A stretch of 41,861 bases of DNA from Pseudomonadota bacterium (lineage in GTDB: Bacteria > Pseudomonadota > Gammaproteobacteria > Burkholderiales > Burkholderiaceae_D), in assembly GCA_023422955.1 (NCBI GenBank), contig JAFAGG010000042.1:1-41861 (forward strand), written 5' to 3'. Both the position numbers and the translations under genes were made by a program. Under the pieces are notes generated by a model. It ran no database searches, had not been told where the DNA came from, and was given only the letters and a program-made list of their open reading frames with translations. Below are positions 15,297 to 23,636 of this stretch, one piece after another (positions within the stretch are counted from its first letter, which is position 1; each line of letters opens with the position of its first letter).

Positions 15297-16245
15297 GGAA
15301 ATGGAACAGAATCAGGCGCCTGAAGAAGAACGCAAGGATGTGGATGTGCCCGCCGAGGTGCAGCAAGAAACAACGGAGCCGGCGATTTCTCCCGGTCGGG
15401 AACTGGCTGCGCGCCGGGAAGAACTCAGCCTGACGGTCGAACAGATTGCCGCGCACTTGAATCTCGCGCCCCGCCAGGTGGAGGCAATCGAAGCAGACAA
15501 TTTCGACGCCTTGCCCGGTATGGCAATTGCGCGCGGCTTTGTGCGTTCTTATGCCAAGCTGGTCGGGGTCGAGGCAGAACCGCTGCTCGCCGCAATGGCC
15601 CCAGCCATAGCGCCTATGACGGAATCGCGCCCGATCAAGCCGGCTTATGTGAGCAAATCCTATAGCGGCAAGGGCTTGTCCTTCGGCGACAGCGGCAATC
15701 GGAAATCCAAGATCGTCTGGGTGGTATTGTCGCTGGTGCTGGCGGTTATCATCGTCGTTGCGATTCAGCAGGGCGATTCCCTCTCCTGGCCTGGATCATC
15801 CGAAGAGTCGGCGTCTCAATCCGAAGTAACGCAGCCGGCGCAAAATGCAGCGCCGGATGGCCGAGCGGTCGAAGTCTTGCCGGCACCGGAATTTTCTTCG
15901 GAACCCGCACCTGAAGCACCGTCTGATGCAGCAGCGCCGCAATCCTCGGGATCGCCGGCCGCATCCACTGCACAAGCTTCGTCGTCCGAAACGCGTGCGA
16001 CAGCGGATGCTAAGGGCGTGTTGCTGAAAGCCCGGCAGGAGTCCTGGATCGAATTAAGGCATCTGGATGGCGCAGTAGTTGCGGCCCGTCTGGTTGAGGC
16101 GGGCACGGAAGCATCATTTCCCGTAAAGGGCGAAATGATACTGACCATCGGTAACGCGGCCGGCATGGATGTCGTCTTGCATGGCAAGCCAGTCGACCTG
16201 CAGAACAGGACCCGTGGCAATGTCGCACGCATTAATGTGAAATAA
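15289..16245 (+). CDS. rodZ: Cytoskeletal protein RodZ
   Basis: Inner-membrane protein that links the MreB cytoskeleton to the wall-elongation machinery. The 318-residue protein has an N-terminal Cro-like helix-turn-helix (about 34-105, GRELAARREELSLTVEQIA), a single transmembrane helix at 142-159, a long Ser/Ala/Pro-rich periplasmic linker and a C-terminal DUF4115-like beta domain (about 240-318). I chose ATG 15289, which overlaps the end of pilF and has a G-rich site about six bases upstream; ATG 15301 is a possible second start. ispG follows after five bases. Confidence 0.92.
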   Translation: MSKEMEQNQAPEEERKDVDVPAEVQQETTEPAISPGRELAARREELSLTVEQIAAHLNLAPRQVEAIEADNFDALPGMAIARGFVRSYAKLVGVEAEPLLAAMAPAIAPMTESRPIKPAYVSKSYSGKGLSFGDSGNRKSKIVWVVLSLVLAVIIVVAIQQGDSLSWPGSSEESASQSEVTQPAQNAAPDGRAVEVLPAPEFSSEPAPEAPSDAAAPQSSGSPAASTAQASSSETRATADAKGVLLKARQESWIELRHLDGAVVAARLVEAGTEASFPVKGEMILTIGNAAGMDVVLHGKPVDLQNRTRGNVARINVK

Positions 16246-16250
16246 GTTTT

Positions 16251-17522
16251 ATGTCCCTTTCTTCTTCCCCCATCGGTTCCGGTCCTTCAGTGCGCCGCAA
16301 AAGTCGCAAACTCGTGGTGCGTTACGGCTCGCGCGAGGTAGTCATGGGCGGCGATGCGCCTGTAGTGGTGCAGTCAATGACCAACACTGACACGGCCGAT
16401 GTGTATGCGACGGCGATTCAGGTCAAGGAATTGGCGCGTGCGGGATCGGAGTTGGTGCGCATCACGGTCAATAATCCGGAATCCGCGGCAGCCGTGCCGG
16501 CAATCCGCGAACAGCTCGACAAGATGGGCATCGATGTGCCCTTGATCGGGGATTTTCATTACAACGGCCACAAGCTGCTGAACGATTATCCGGAATGCGC
16601 GCGCGCGCTGTCCAAGTACCGCATCAACCCCGGCAACGTAGGCCAGGGCGCCAAGCGCGATACGCAGTTCGCACAAATGATAGAAATCGCCTGCCGCTAC
16701 GACAAGCCGGTTCGCATAGGCGTGAACTGGGGCAGCCTGGATCAGGATCTGCTGGCGCGCATCATGGATGAAAATGCGCGCCGCAGCGAACCCTGGTCGG
16801 CGCAATCGGTGATGTATGAAGCGCTGATTACCTCGGCGATCGAAAATGCGCAGCGTGCCGAGCAGCTCGGCATGCCCGGCGACCGTATCACCTTGTCATG
16901 CAAGGTGTCGGGCGTGCAGGATCTGATTGCCGTGTATCGCGAACTGGCAAAACGCTGCGACTATCCGCTGCATCTTGGCTTGACCGAAGCGGGCATGGGC
17001 AGCAAGGGCATCGTTGCCTCGACGGCGGCCTTGTCGGTGCTGCTGCAGGAAGGCATCGGCGATACGATACGCGTGTCGCTGACGCCGGAACCCGGCGGCG
17101 ATCGCACCAAGGAGGTCGTGGTGGCGCAGGAGATTTTGCAGACCATGGGCTTGCGCAAGTTCACGCCCATGGTGATAGCCTGCCCCGGTTGCGGACGCAC
17201 GACTTCTACGGTATTCCAGGAATTGGCGGACCGGATACAGACCTATCTGCGCGAACAGATGCCGGTGTGGAAGCATCAGTATCCGGGTGTGGAAGCAATG
17301 AATGTCGCGGTCATGGGCTGCATCGTGAATGGTCCCGGCGAATCCAAGCATGCTCATATCGGCATCAGTCTGCCGGGCACCGGCGAATCTCCGGCGGCGC
17401 CGGTTTTTGTCGATGGCGAGAAAGCGGTCACGCTGCGCGGCGAAAAGATCGCGGAAGAATTTCAGGCCATCGTGCTGGATTATGTGAAAACCAGGTACGG
17501 CAAGCAGGAAACGCTGGCTTAA
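16251..17522 (+). CDS. ispG: 4-hydroxy-3-methylbut-2-en-1-yl diphosphate synthase IspG
   Basis: The penultimate iron-sulfur enzyme of the MEP pathway to isoprenoid precursors. The 423-residue protein has a TIM-barrel-type N-terminal half (GDFHYNGH, INPGNVG) and the [4Fe-4S] ligands C311, C314, C357 and E364 in CPGCGRT and GCIVNGPGESKHA. Its length exceeds the 372 residues of the E. coli enzyme, partly through an approximately 15-residue start and an insertion near 375-395, which is usual in betaproteobacteria. The ribosome site is weak, and the gene starts five bases after rodZ, suggesting coupling. Confidence 0.97.
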   Translation: MSLSSSPIGSGPSVRRKSRKLVVRYGSREVVMGGDAPVVVQSMTNTDTADVYATAIQVKELARAGSELVRITVNNPESAAAVPAIREQLDKMGIDVPLIGDFHYNGHKLLNDYPECARALSKYRINPGNVGQGAKRDTQFAQMIEIACRYDKPVRIGVNWGSLDQDLLARIMDENARRSEPWSAQSVMYEALITSAIENAQRAEQLGMPGDRITLSCKVSGVQDLIAVYRELAKRCDYPLHLGLTEAGMGSKGIVASTAALSVLLQEGIGDTIRVSLTPEPGGDRTKEVVVAQEILQTMGLRKFTPMVIACPGCGRTTSTVFQELADRIQTYLREQMPVWKHQYPGVEAMNVAVMGCIVNGPGESKHAHIGISLPGTGESPAAPVFVDGEKAVTLRGEKIAEEFQAIVLDYVKTRYGKQETLA

Positions 17523-17571
17523 CCGGAGAATCTTGCTGTTCTCCTTCTGTAGTGCATACGTAGTACATACC

Positions 17572-18921
17572 ATGTCAGAAAATAAAAAAGCGGAAAAAAT
17601 CGTCGGCATCAAGGGAATGAATGATGTGCTGCCGGACGAAGCGCCCTTGTGGGAGCTGTTTGAAAACACCGTGCAGTCGGTGTTGAAGAGCTACGGTTAC
17701 CAGCAGATCAGAACGCCCATCGTCGAACCGACGCCCTTGTTTGCGCGCGGTCTGGGTGCCGTCACCGATATCGTCGAGAAGGAAATGTATTCCTTCACCG
17801 ATTCCCTGAACGGCGATCAGCTGACGCTGCGCCCCGAGTGCACGGCCGGCGTGGTGCGTGCTGCGCTGGAGCACAATCTTACTTACGACGGTCCCAAGCG
17901 CCTGTGGTACACCGGCCCGATGTTCCGCCATGAAAGACCGCAGCGCGGACGCTACCGACAGTTTCACCAGGTGGGCGCGGAAGCGGTGGGCTTTGCCGGC
18001 CCCGATATCGATGCCGAGCTGATCATGCTGTGCCAGCGCTTGTGGGATGATCTCGGTTTGCCCGGCATACGGCTGGAACTGAATTCCATCGGCAATGCCG
18101 AGGAGCGCAATCGCCATCGGGCCGACCTGGTTGCGTATTTCGAGAAGCACAGCGATTTGCTGGATGCGGATGCCCAGCGCCGTTTGCACAGCAATCCGCT
18201 GCGCATTCTGGACACCAAGAATCCCGCCATGCAGGACATGGTCAATGCGGCACCCAAGCTGCTGGATTACCTGGAAGCCGAATCGCTCGCGCATTTCGAA
18301 GGCGTACAGCAGATACTGCGCCATGCGAATATTCCGTTCACCATCAATCCGCGCCTGGTGCGCGGCATGGATTATTACAATCGCACCGTATTCGAATGGG
18401 TGACGGACCAGCTGGGTTCGCAAGGTACCGTTTGCGGCGGCGGTCGATACGATCCGCTGATTGAGATGTTCGGCGGCAAGCCGACGCCTGCTTGCGGCTT
18501 CGCCATGGGCGTTGAGCGTGTGCTGGAGCTGATGAAGGCGGCCGGTGAAAGCTATGCGCGTAATCAGTGCGACGTGTATGTCGTGCATCAGGGCGAGCAG
18601 GCAAGGCTGCAGGCTTTTGTCGCTGCCGAGCGCATCCGCGATGCCGGCCTGGATGTGGTGCTGCATTGCGCAGCTGCGGGCGGAGCAGGCAGCTTCAAGT
18701 CGCAAATGAAACGTGCGGATGCCAGCGGTGCCGCGTTTGCCGTCATCATCGGCGAAGACGAAGTGGCAAAAGGCGTGGTGGCAGTGAAAGCGCTACGCGC
18801 CGGTGAAGCCGAGAACAACCAGTCCAGCGTGCCTTTGGAGAAGGTCGCCGATTTCCTGGTTGACCAGATTGTCGATGCAGGCCACGACGATCATGACGGA
18901 CATGTCCATTACCATCATTAA
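17572..18921 (+). CDS. hisS: Histidine-tRNA ligase, with His-rich C-terminal tail
   Basis: Class II aminoacyl-tRNA synthetase that charges tRNA-His. The 449-residue product has motif 2 around RHERPQRGRYRQFHQ, the histidine-binding RGMDYYNRTVFEW, motif 3 GFAMGVERVLEL and a C-terminal anticodon-binding domain (about 330-430). The last 12 residues are unusual, with histidines at 438, 441, 444, 446, 448 and 449. I chose ATG 17572 (MSENKKAEK), since the sequence before it (a hydrophobic stretch ending in VVHT) is unlike the family. There is no strong ribosome site, and no leader peptide rich in His codons is seen. Confidence 0.96.
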   Translation: MSENKKAEKIVGIKGMNDVLPDEAPLWELFENTVQSVLKSYGYQQIRTPIVEPTPLFARGLGAVTDIVEKEMYSFTDSLNGDQLTLRPECTAGVVRAALEHNLTYDGPKRLWYTGPMFRHERPQRGRYRQFHQVGAEAVGFAGPDIDAELIMLCQRLWDDLGLPGIRLELNSIGNAEERNRHRADLVAYFEKHSDLLDADAQRRLHSNPLRILDTKNPAMQDMVNAAPKLLDYLEAESLAHFEGVQQILRHANIPFTINPRLVRGMDYYNRTVFEWVTDQLGSQGTVCGGGRYDPLIEMFGGKPTPACGFAMGVERVLELMKAAGESYARNQCDVYVVHQGEQARLQAFVAAERIRDAGLDVVLHCAAAGGAGSFKSQMKRADASGAAFAVIIGEDEVAKGVVAVKALRAGEAENNQSSVPLEKVADFLVDQIVDAGHDDHDGHVHYHH

Positions 18922-18933
18922 AAAGAGAAATTC

Positions 18934-19584
18934 ATGGCATACGATCACGACGAACAGGAAAAGCTTGCCGCAATCAAGGGATGGTGGCAGCAGTATGGCA
19001 GCCTGATTATTTGGGTGCTGATTTTCGTGCTGGGTTCCTATGCGGCCTGGACTGGCTGGAATTCGTACAAGCGTAGTCAGACAGTGCAGGCTGCACAGTT
19101 GTATGAACAATTGCAGAAGGCGGCCGAAGGCAATGACCACGAGCGAATTCAGCGTGCTGCCGGCGACATCCGCGAAAAATTCGGCAACACCGCTTATGCG
19201 CAGATGGCGGCGCTGGCGGCAGCCAAGGCTGCATTCGAGAAGGAAGACCTGGCAGGCGCCAAGCAGCATTTGCAGTGGCTGGTTGATAAAGGTGGTGACG
19301 CTACGTATCGCGCCGTCGCGCGCATCCGCCTGGCCGGTATTCTGTACGATGAAAAATCCTATGATGAAGGCCTGCAGCTGTTGGGCGGCGATTTTCCACC
19401 GGCTTTTGCCAATGTGATCGCCGATCGCAAAGGCGATTTTCTTGCTGCACAGGGCAAGACGGACGAGGCGCGCACGGCCTATCGCCAGGCATTGGAAAAA
19501 ACTGCGGAAGACGATCCCGCTCATCAATACATACAATTAAAACTGGACGCGATTGGCGGCGGAGCAGCCAATCCGGCCGCGTAA
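18934..19584 (+). CDS. YfgM-like TPR protein, ancillary SecYEG translocon subunit
   Basis: A 216-residue inner-membrane protein. After a short acidic N-terminus there is one transmembrane helix at about 22-42 (GSLIIWVLIFVLGSYAAW) and a periplasmic tetratricopeptide-like domain. It matches the YfgM family (DUF2133), which in E. coli binds the SecYEG translocon and the chaperone PpiD. The order hisS–yfgM–bamB–der is conserved from E. coli, supporting the assignment. An AGAGAAA site lies just before the start; bamB follows after 13 bases. Confidence 0.93.
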   Translation: MAYDHDEQEKLAAIKGWWQQYGSLIIWVLIFVLGSYAAWTGWNSYKRSQTVQAAQLYEQLQKAAEGNDHERIQRAAGDIREKFGNTAYAQMAALAAAKAAFEKEDLAGAKQHLQWLVDKGGDATYRAVARIRLAGILYDEKSYDEGLQLLGGDFPPAFANVIADRKGDFLAAQGKTDEARTAYRQALEKTAEDDPAHQYIQLKLDAIGGGAANPAA

Positions 19585-19597
19585 CTCGGGGAAATAA

Positions 19598-20719
19598 ATG
19601 CGTCTTGCAGTCCTAGTCATGCTTGCATTGCTGGCGGCTTGTTCCAGCAATAAGCCTTCACCGCAGCGGCAACCCGCTCCCCTGGTCGATTTTCAGCCGA
19701 CCATGGCATTGCGCGCTGCCTGGGAAGTACAGGTTGGCAAGTCGGGTGATTATATTTTCACCCCGGTCGTTGCCGGCAGCCGCGTGTTCGCGGCGGCGGC
19801 CGATGGCAGGGTGACCAGCGTCGATGCGCAAACGGGACAGACGGTATGGCGCATCGATGCCGGCATGCCCTTGACCGCCGGTGTCGGATCGGACGGGGAA
19901 ACGGTCGCCGTTGCCGGCAAAGAGGGCGTGGTGCTGGCTTTCGATGCCGAGGGCAAGCAGAAATGGAAAGCGCAGGTTGCGACTGAAATCCTGTCGTCTC
20001 CTGCGGTGGGCGAGGGGCTGGTGGTAGTGCGCAGCATCGATAACCGGATTTCGGCGTTCGATACGGCAACAGGCGAGCGTCGCTGGCTACTCGAGCGCGC
20101 GATGCCGGCGCTGACCTTGCGCACTGCTCCCGGGATGCTGATCGCCGAACAAAAGATATATGCGGGACTGTCAGGAGGGCGCCTGATCGCGATGGCAGTC
20201 GATAACGGTGCGCCGTTATGGGAAGTGGCGATCGGCTTTCCTCGCGGGACCAATGACCTGGAACGCATTTCCGATGTGTCCGGCACGCCGGTGCTGAGCG
20301 GCCGCTCCATCTGTTCGGTCGCGTATCAGGGCCGCATCGGTTGTGTCGACATGCAAAGCGGCACGGCACGCTGGGCGCGCGAATTTTCCAGTGCGGCCGG
20401 CTTGGCGGCCGATCCGCGTTTTGTTTTTAGTGTCGATGACCGCAGTGTCGTGTACGCCTTTTCCCGCGAAAACGGGGTGAACGCCTGGCATACCGATAGC
20501 TTGCAGAACCGCGGCCTGTCGGCGCCTGCTTCCTTCGGGCAAGCCGTAGCCGTGGGCGACAATCAGGGTTATATGCATTTTCTTTCGCGTGAGGATGGCA
20601 AGTTCCTGGCCAGAGTATCTGCCGACAAAAGCGCGATCGTCGCAGCACCGCAAGTCGCGGGCTCGATTTTGATTTTCCAGACCAAGGGCGGCTCGCTGGT
20701 TGCCCTGGCAAACGAATGA
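19598..20719 (+). CDS. bamB: Outer membrane protein assembly factor BamB
   Basis: Lipoprotein subunit of the BAM complex that folds beta-barrel proteins into the outer membrane. The 373-residue product has a signal peptide with lipobox LAAC (C15) and a PQQ-type eight-bladed beta-propeller, shown by repeats such as GRVTSVDAQTGQTVWR and NRISAFDTATGERRW. The start has a GGGG ribosome site. It sits between the YfgM-like gene and der, the conserved location, and der begins seven bases after its stop. Confidence 0.96.
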   Translation: MRLAVLVMLALLAACSSNKPSPQRQPAPLVDFQPTMALRAAWEVQVGKSGDYIFTPVVAGSRVFAAAADGRVTSVDAQTGQTVWRIDAGMPLTAGVGSDGETVAVAGKEGVVLAFDAEGKQKWKAQVATEILSSPAVGEGLVVVRSIDNRISAFDTATGERRWLLERAMPALTLRTAPGMLIAEQKIYAGLSGGRLIAMAVDNGAPLWEVAIGFPRGTNDLERISDVSGTPVLSGRSICSVAYQGRIGCVDMQSGTARWAREFSSAAGLAADPRFVFSVDDRSVVYAFSRENGVNAWHTDSLQNRGLSAPASFGQAVAVGDNQGYMHFLSREDGKFLARVSADKSAIVAAPQVAGSILIFQTKGGSLVALANE

Positions 20720-20726
20720 ACGATTG

Positions 20727-22064
20727 ATGAAACCTGTTATCGCCCTGGTAGGGCGTCCCAATGTTGGGAAATCCACGCTGTTCAACCGATTGACGCGCTC
20801 GCGCGATGCGCTGGTCGCCGATTTGCCGGGCCTGACTCGCGACCGGCATTACGGTGAAGGCCGGGTAGGGGAGCGGCCTTTCCTGGTCATTGATACCGGC
20901 GGATTCGAGCCGGTTGCCAAAGAAGGCATTTTCTATGAAATGGCCAAGCAAACCAAGCAGGCCATCGTGGAAGCGGATGTCGTGATATTTATCGTCGACG
21001 GCCGCCAGGGTATGACGCCGCACGACAAGACCATCACCGATTTTCTGCGGAAATCGGGACGCCGGGTGCTGCTGGTGGTGAACAAGGCCGAGGGAATGAG
21101 GTACACCTCGGTGACTGCCGATTTTTACGAACTGGGGATGGGCGATCCGTATGTGATTTCTGCCGCGCATGGCGACGGGGTCGCTGACCTGGTGGACGAA
21201 GCGCTGGACAGTATCGCGGCAAAGCCGGACGACGAAGAGGCAGTGCCGGTCGATCACGGCATACGCATTGCGATCGTGGGCCGTCCCAACGTCGGCAAGT
21301 CCACCCTGGTCAATACGCTGCTGGGCGAAGAGCGCGTTATTGCGTTTGACATGCCGGGTACGACCCGCGATTCGATTGAAATCGAATTCGAGCGCGACGG
21401 CAAGCATTACAGCCTGATCGATACCGCGGGCATACGCCGGCGCGGCAAGGTTTTTGAAGCCATTGAAAAATTTTCGGTGGTGAAAACGCTGCAATCGATT
21501 TCCGAAGCGAATGTAGTGATCCTGCTGCTGGATGCGCAGCAGGATATTTCCGACCAGGATGCCCACATCGCCGGCTTTATCCTTGAAGCAGGGCGGGCGC
21601 TGGTGGTGGGAGTCAACAAATGGGATGGGCTGGACCGGGACAAGCGCGACGAGATCAAGCGCGACATCGAGCGCAAGCTGAGTTTCCTGTCATTCGCCAA
21701 GTTTCATTTCATTTCCGCGCTCAATTCGACCGGCATAGGTCCGCTGATGAAATCCGTCGATGCCGCCTACAAAGCTGCGATGGCGAAACTGCCGACGCCC
21801 AAGCTTACCCGGGCGCTGGAAGAAGCGGTCGAGCATCAGCAACCGAGGCGCAAGGGATCCATACGGCCCAAGCTGCGTTACGCACATCAGGGCGGTCAGA
21901 ATCCTCCTATCATCGTCATCCACGGCAATGCGCTGGAAGGCATTGATGCATCTTACAAGCGCTATCTTGAAAGCCGTTTCAGGGAAACTTTTTCGTTGGC
22001 AGGAACTCCATTACGTATTGAGTTGCGGTCTGGTAAAAATCCCTTTACCGGTTCAGGCAAGTAG
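20727..22064 (+). CDS. der: Ribosome biogenesis GTPase Der (EngA)
   Basis: Essential GTPase with two tandem G domains that assists 50S subunit assembly. The 445-residue protein has two identical P-loops GRPNVGKST, at 9-17 and 185-193, the DTGG and DTAG switch motifs, two NKxx-type base-recognition motifs (VNKAEG and VNKWDG) and a KH-like C-terminal domain. I chose ATG 20727, which gives MKPVIALVGRPNVGKS as in homologues. The upstream reading frame remains open into bamB and was ignored. Confidence 0.97.
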   Translation: MKPVIALVGRPNVGKSTLFNRLTRSRDALVADLPGLTRDRHYGEGRVGERPFLVIDTGGFEPVAKEGIFYEMAKQTKQAIVEADVVIFIVDGRQGMTPHDKTITDFLRKSGRRVLLVVNKAEGMRYTSVTADFYELGMGDPYVISAAHGDGVADLVDEALDSIAAKPDDEEAVPVDHGIRIAIVGRPNVGKSTLVNTLLGEERVIAFDMPGTTRDSIEIEFERDGKHYSLIDTAGIRRRGKVFEAIEKFSVVKTLQSISEANVVILLLDAQQDISDQDAHIAGFILEAGRALVVGVNKWDGLDRDKRDEIKRDIERKLSFLSFAKFHFISALNSTGIGPLMKSVDAAYKAAMAKLPTPKLTRALEEAVEHQQPRRKGSIRPKLRYAHQGGQNPPIIVIHGNALEGIDASYKRYLESRFRETFSLAGTPLRIELRSGKNPFTGSGK

Positions 22065-22082
22065 GATTGTTGCCATATAAAA

Positions 22083-22112
22083 TTGGCAGGCATCAATAAA
22101 ATCGACTACATT
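22083..22112 (+). promoter_or_regulatory. Candidate sigma-70 promoter for hfq
   Basis: TTGGCA (22083-22088) and TACATT (22107-22112) are separated by 18 bases. Predicted start is near 22119, leaving a leader of about 75 bases. The same 128-base gap also has a TATAAA at 22076 and no evident terminator after der, so the assignment is tentative. Confidence 0.33.
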
Positions 22113-22192
22113 GCGTATACACTGTTTCACTTAGGCTTTTGCAATTTGCAAATATTTATCCCTCCACACCAAAACTACATAATGGAGAATCC

Positions 22193-22429
22193 ATGAGTAA
22201 TAAAGGGCAACTACTACAAGACCCCTTCCTCAATGCATTGCGCAAAGAGCATGTTCCTGTCTCTATTTACCTGGTAAATGGCATCAAACTGCAAGGCCAT
22301 ATTGAATCCTTCGATCAATATGTCGTATTGCTGCGCAATACCGTGACCCAAATGGTTTACAAGCATGCCATTTCTACCGTGGTCCCCGCACGTGCCGTCA
22401 ATCTGAATATTGAGTCCGACGCTGATTGA
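22193..22429 (+). CDS. hfq: RNA chaperone Hfq
   Basis: Sm-like hexameric protein that pairs small RNAs with target mRNAs and influences RNA stability. The 78-residue product contains KGQLLQDPFLNALRKE (proximal-face Q8 and neighbours), VNGIKLQGHIESFDQYVVLL (Sm1) and the Sm2 motif YKHAIST. It has only a very short C-terminal tail, as in many betaproteobacteria and unlike the long tail of E. coli. The ATG at 22193 has GGAG five bases upstream. hflX overlaps its 3' end. Confidence 0.98.
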   Translation: MSNKGQLLQDPFLNALRKEHVPVSIYLVNGIKLQGHIESFDQYVVLLRNTVTQMVYKHAISTVVPARAVNLNIESDAD

Positions 22430-23594
22430 TACGCTAGATCGCAGGGAGTCTCGACAGACAACCGATCCGAGCACCCGGGCGGTGCTGGTCGGCATGGATT
22501 TCGGCAAGGGTGATTTCGAAGCCAGCCTGGAAGAGCTGGCTTTGCTGACTCGCTCAGCCGGTGCCGAGCCGGTCGCGACCATAGTCGGCAAACGTTCCAG
22601 TCCTGATGCCGCCTTGTTCGTGGGTTCCGGCAAGGCAGATGAAGTCGGCCACGCCGTGCAGGACAATGCCAGCGATATCGTCATCTTCAACCATGCACTC
22701 TCGCCGGCGCAGCAGCGCAACTTGGAACGTCATCTGAAGGTGCGGGTAATCGATCGCACCAGCCTCATTCTTGATATCTTTGCTCAGCGGGCCAAAAGCC
22801 ATGAGGGCAAGATTCAGGTCGAGCTTGCGCAGTTGCAGCATCTGGCAACCCGCCTGGTGCGAGGCTGGACTCACTTGGAACGGCAGAAGGGCGGTATCGG
22901 TCTGCGCGGCCCCGGTGAAACGCAGCTGGAAACCGACCGGCGATTGCTGGGCGTGCGCGTCAAGGCGCTGCAGGCCAAGCTGGTCAAGTTGCAGCGGCAA
23001 AGGGTGACCCAGCGCCGTGCGCGCAGCCGCAGCGATACCTTTTCGGTTTCGCTGGTGGGTTATACCAATGCCGGCAAGTCCACCTTGTTCAATAGCCTGA
23101 CCAAGGCCCAGGCTTATGCAGCCGACCAGCTGTTTGCAACGCTGGACACGACTTCGCGGCGCATCTATCTGGGCGAGGTCGGCAACGTGGTCATTTCGGA
23201 TACGGTGGGTTTCATTCGTGAATTGCCGCACCAACTGGTAGCGGCTTTTCGGACCACGCTGGAAGAAACCATTCATGCGGATTTGCTCTTGCATGTGGTG
23301 GATGCGTCCAGCCCGGTGCGCATGGAGCAGATAGAAGAAGTCAACGCCGTTTTAAAAGAAATTGGCGCCGATCATATTCCGCAGATACTGGTTTGGAACA
23401 AGATAGATGCTGTTGGCGCCGAGCCGGCTTTGGAGCGTGATGAATATGATAAAATCCATCGTGTTTTTATCAGTGCTCAAACTGGCGCAGGCATTGACTT
23501 GCTGCGACAGGCCGTCGCGGAGCATGCGCAAGGGAGGCAGTTGGCTTCGTCCGTGAACGAGGAGCCTAGGGCGTCACGCGACGGACATGTTTGA
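22410..23594 (+). CDS. hflX: Ribosome-associated GTPase HflX
   Basis: GTPase that binds the 50S subunit and rescues stalled or heat-damaged ribosomes. The 394-residue protein has the N-terminal HflX domain (VGSGKADEV, INHALSPAQQRNLE-like stretch around 94-107), the linker GGIGLRGPGETQLE at 161-174, P-loop GYTNAGKST at 217-225, DTVGFIRELPHQLV and NKID. The start is uncertain: a TTG at 22410 overlaps hfq by 20 bases and gives about 27 residues before VGMDF; a GTG at 22482 and an ATG at 22494 are shorter options. A GCAGGGAG at 22440 has no start codon at a suitable distance. The hfq–hflX–hflK–hflC order is conserved in proteobacteria. Confidence 0.94.
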   Translation: MSPTLIDTLDRRESRQTTDPSTRAVLVGMDFGKGDFEASLEELALLTRSAGAEPVATIVGKRSSPDAALFVGSGKADEVGHAVQDNASDIVIFNHALSPAQQRNLERHLKVRVIDRTSLILDIFAQRAKSHEGKIQVELAQLQHLATRLVRGWTHLERQKGGIGLRGPGETQLETDRRLLGVRVKALQAKLVKLQRQRVTQRRARSRSDTFSVSLVGYTNAGKSTLFNSLTKAQAYAADQLFATLDTTSRRIYLGEVGNVVISDTVGFIRELPHQLVAAFRTTLEETIHADLLLHVVDASSPVRMEQIEEVNAVLKEIGADHIPQILVWNKIDAVGAEPALERDEYDKIHRVFISAQTGAGIDLLRQAVAEHAQGRQLASSVNEEPRASRDGHV

Positions 23595-23636
23595 TTTATT
23601 GGGATTCCAACACTTATTGGGCCGCATACTATAACA

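Noticed and set aside
17521..17571. Attenuator or leader peptide before hisS
   Set aside because: There is only a weak 6-bp hairpin and no run of His codons.
22071..22088. Terminator after der
   Set aside because: The TGCCA/TGGCA stem is only five bases with no T-run.
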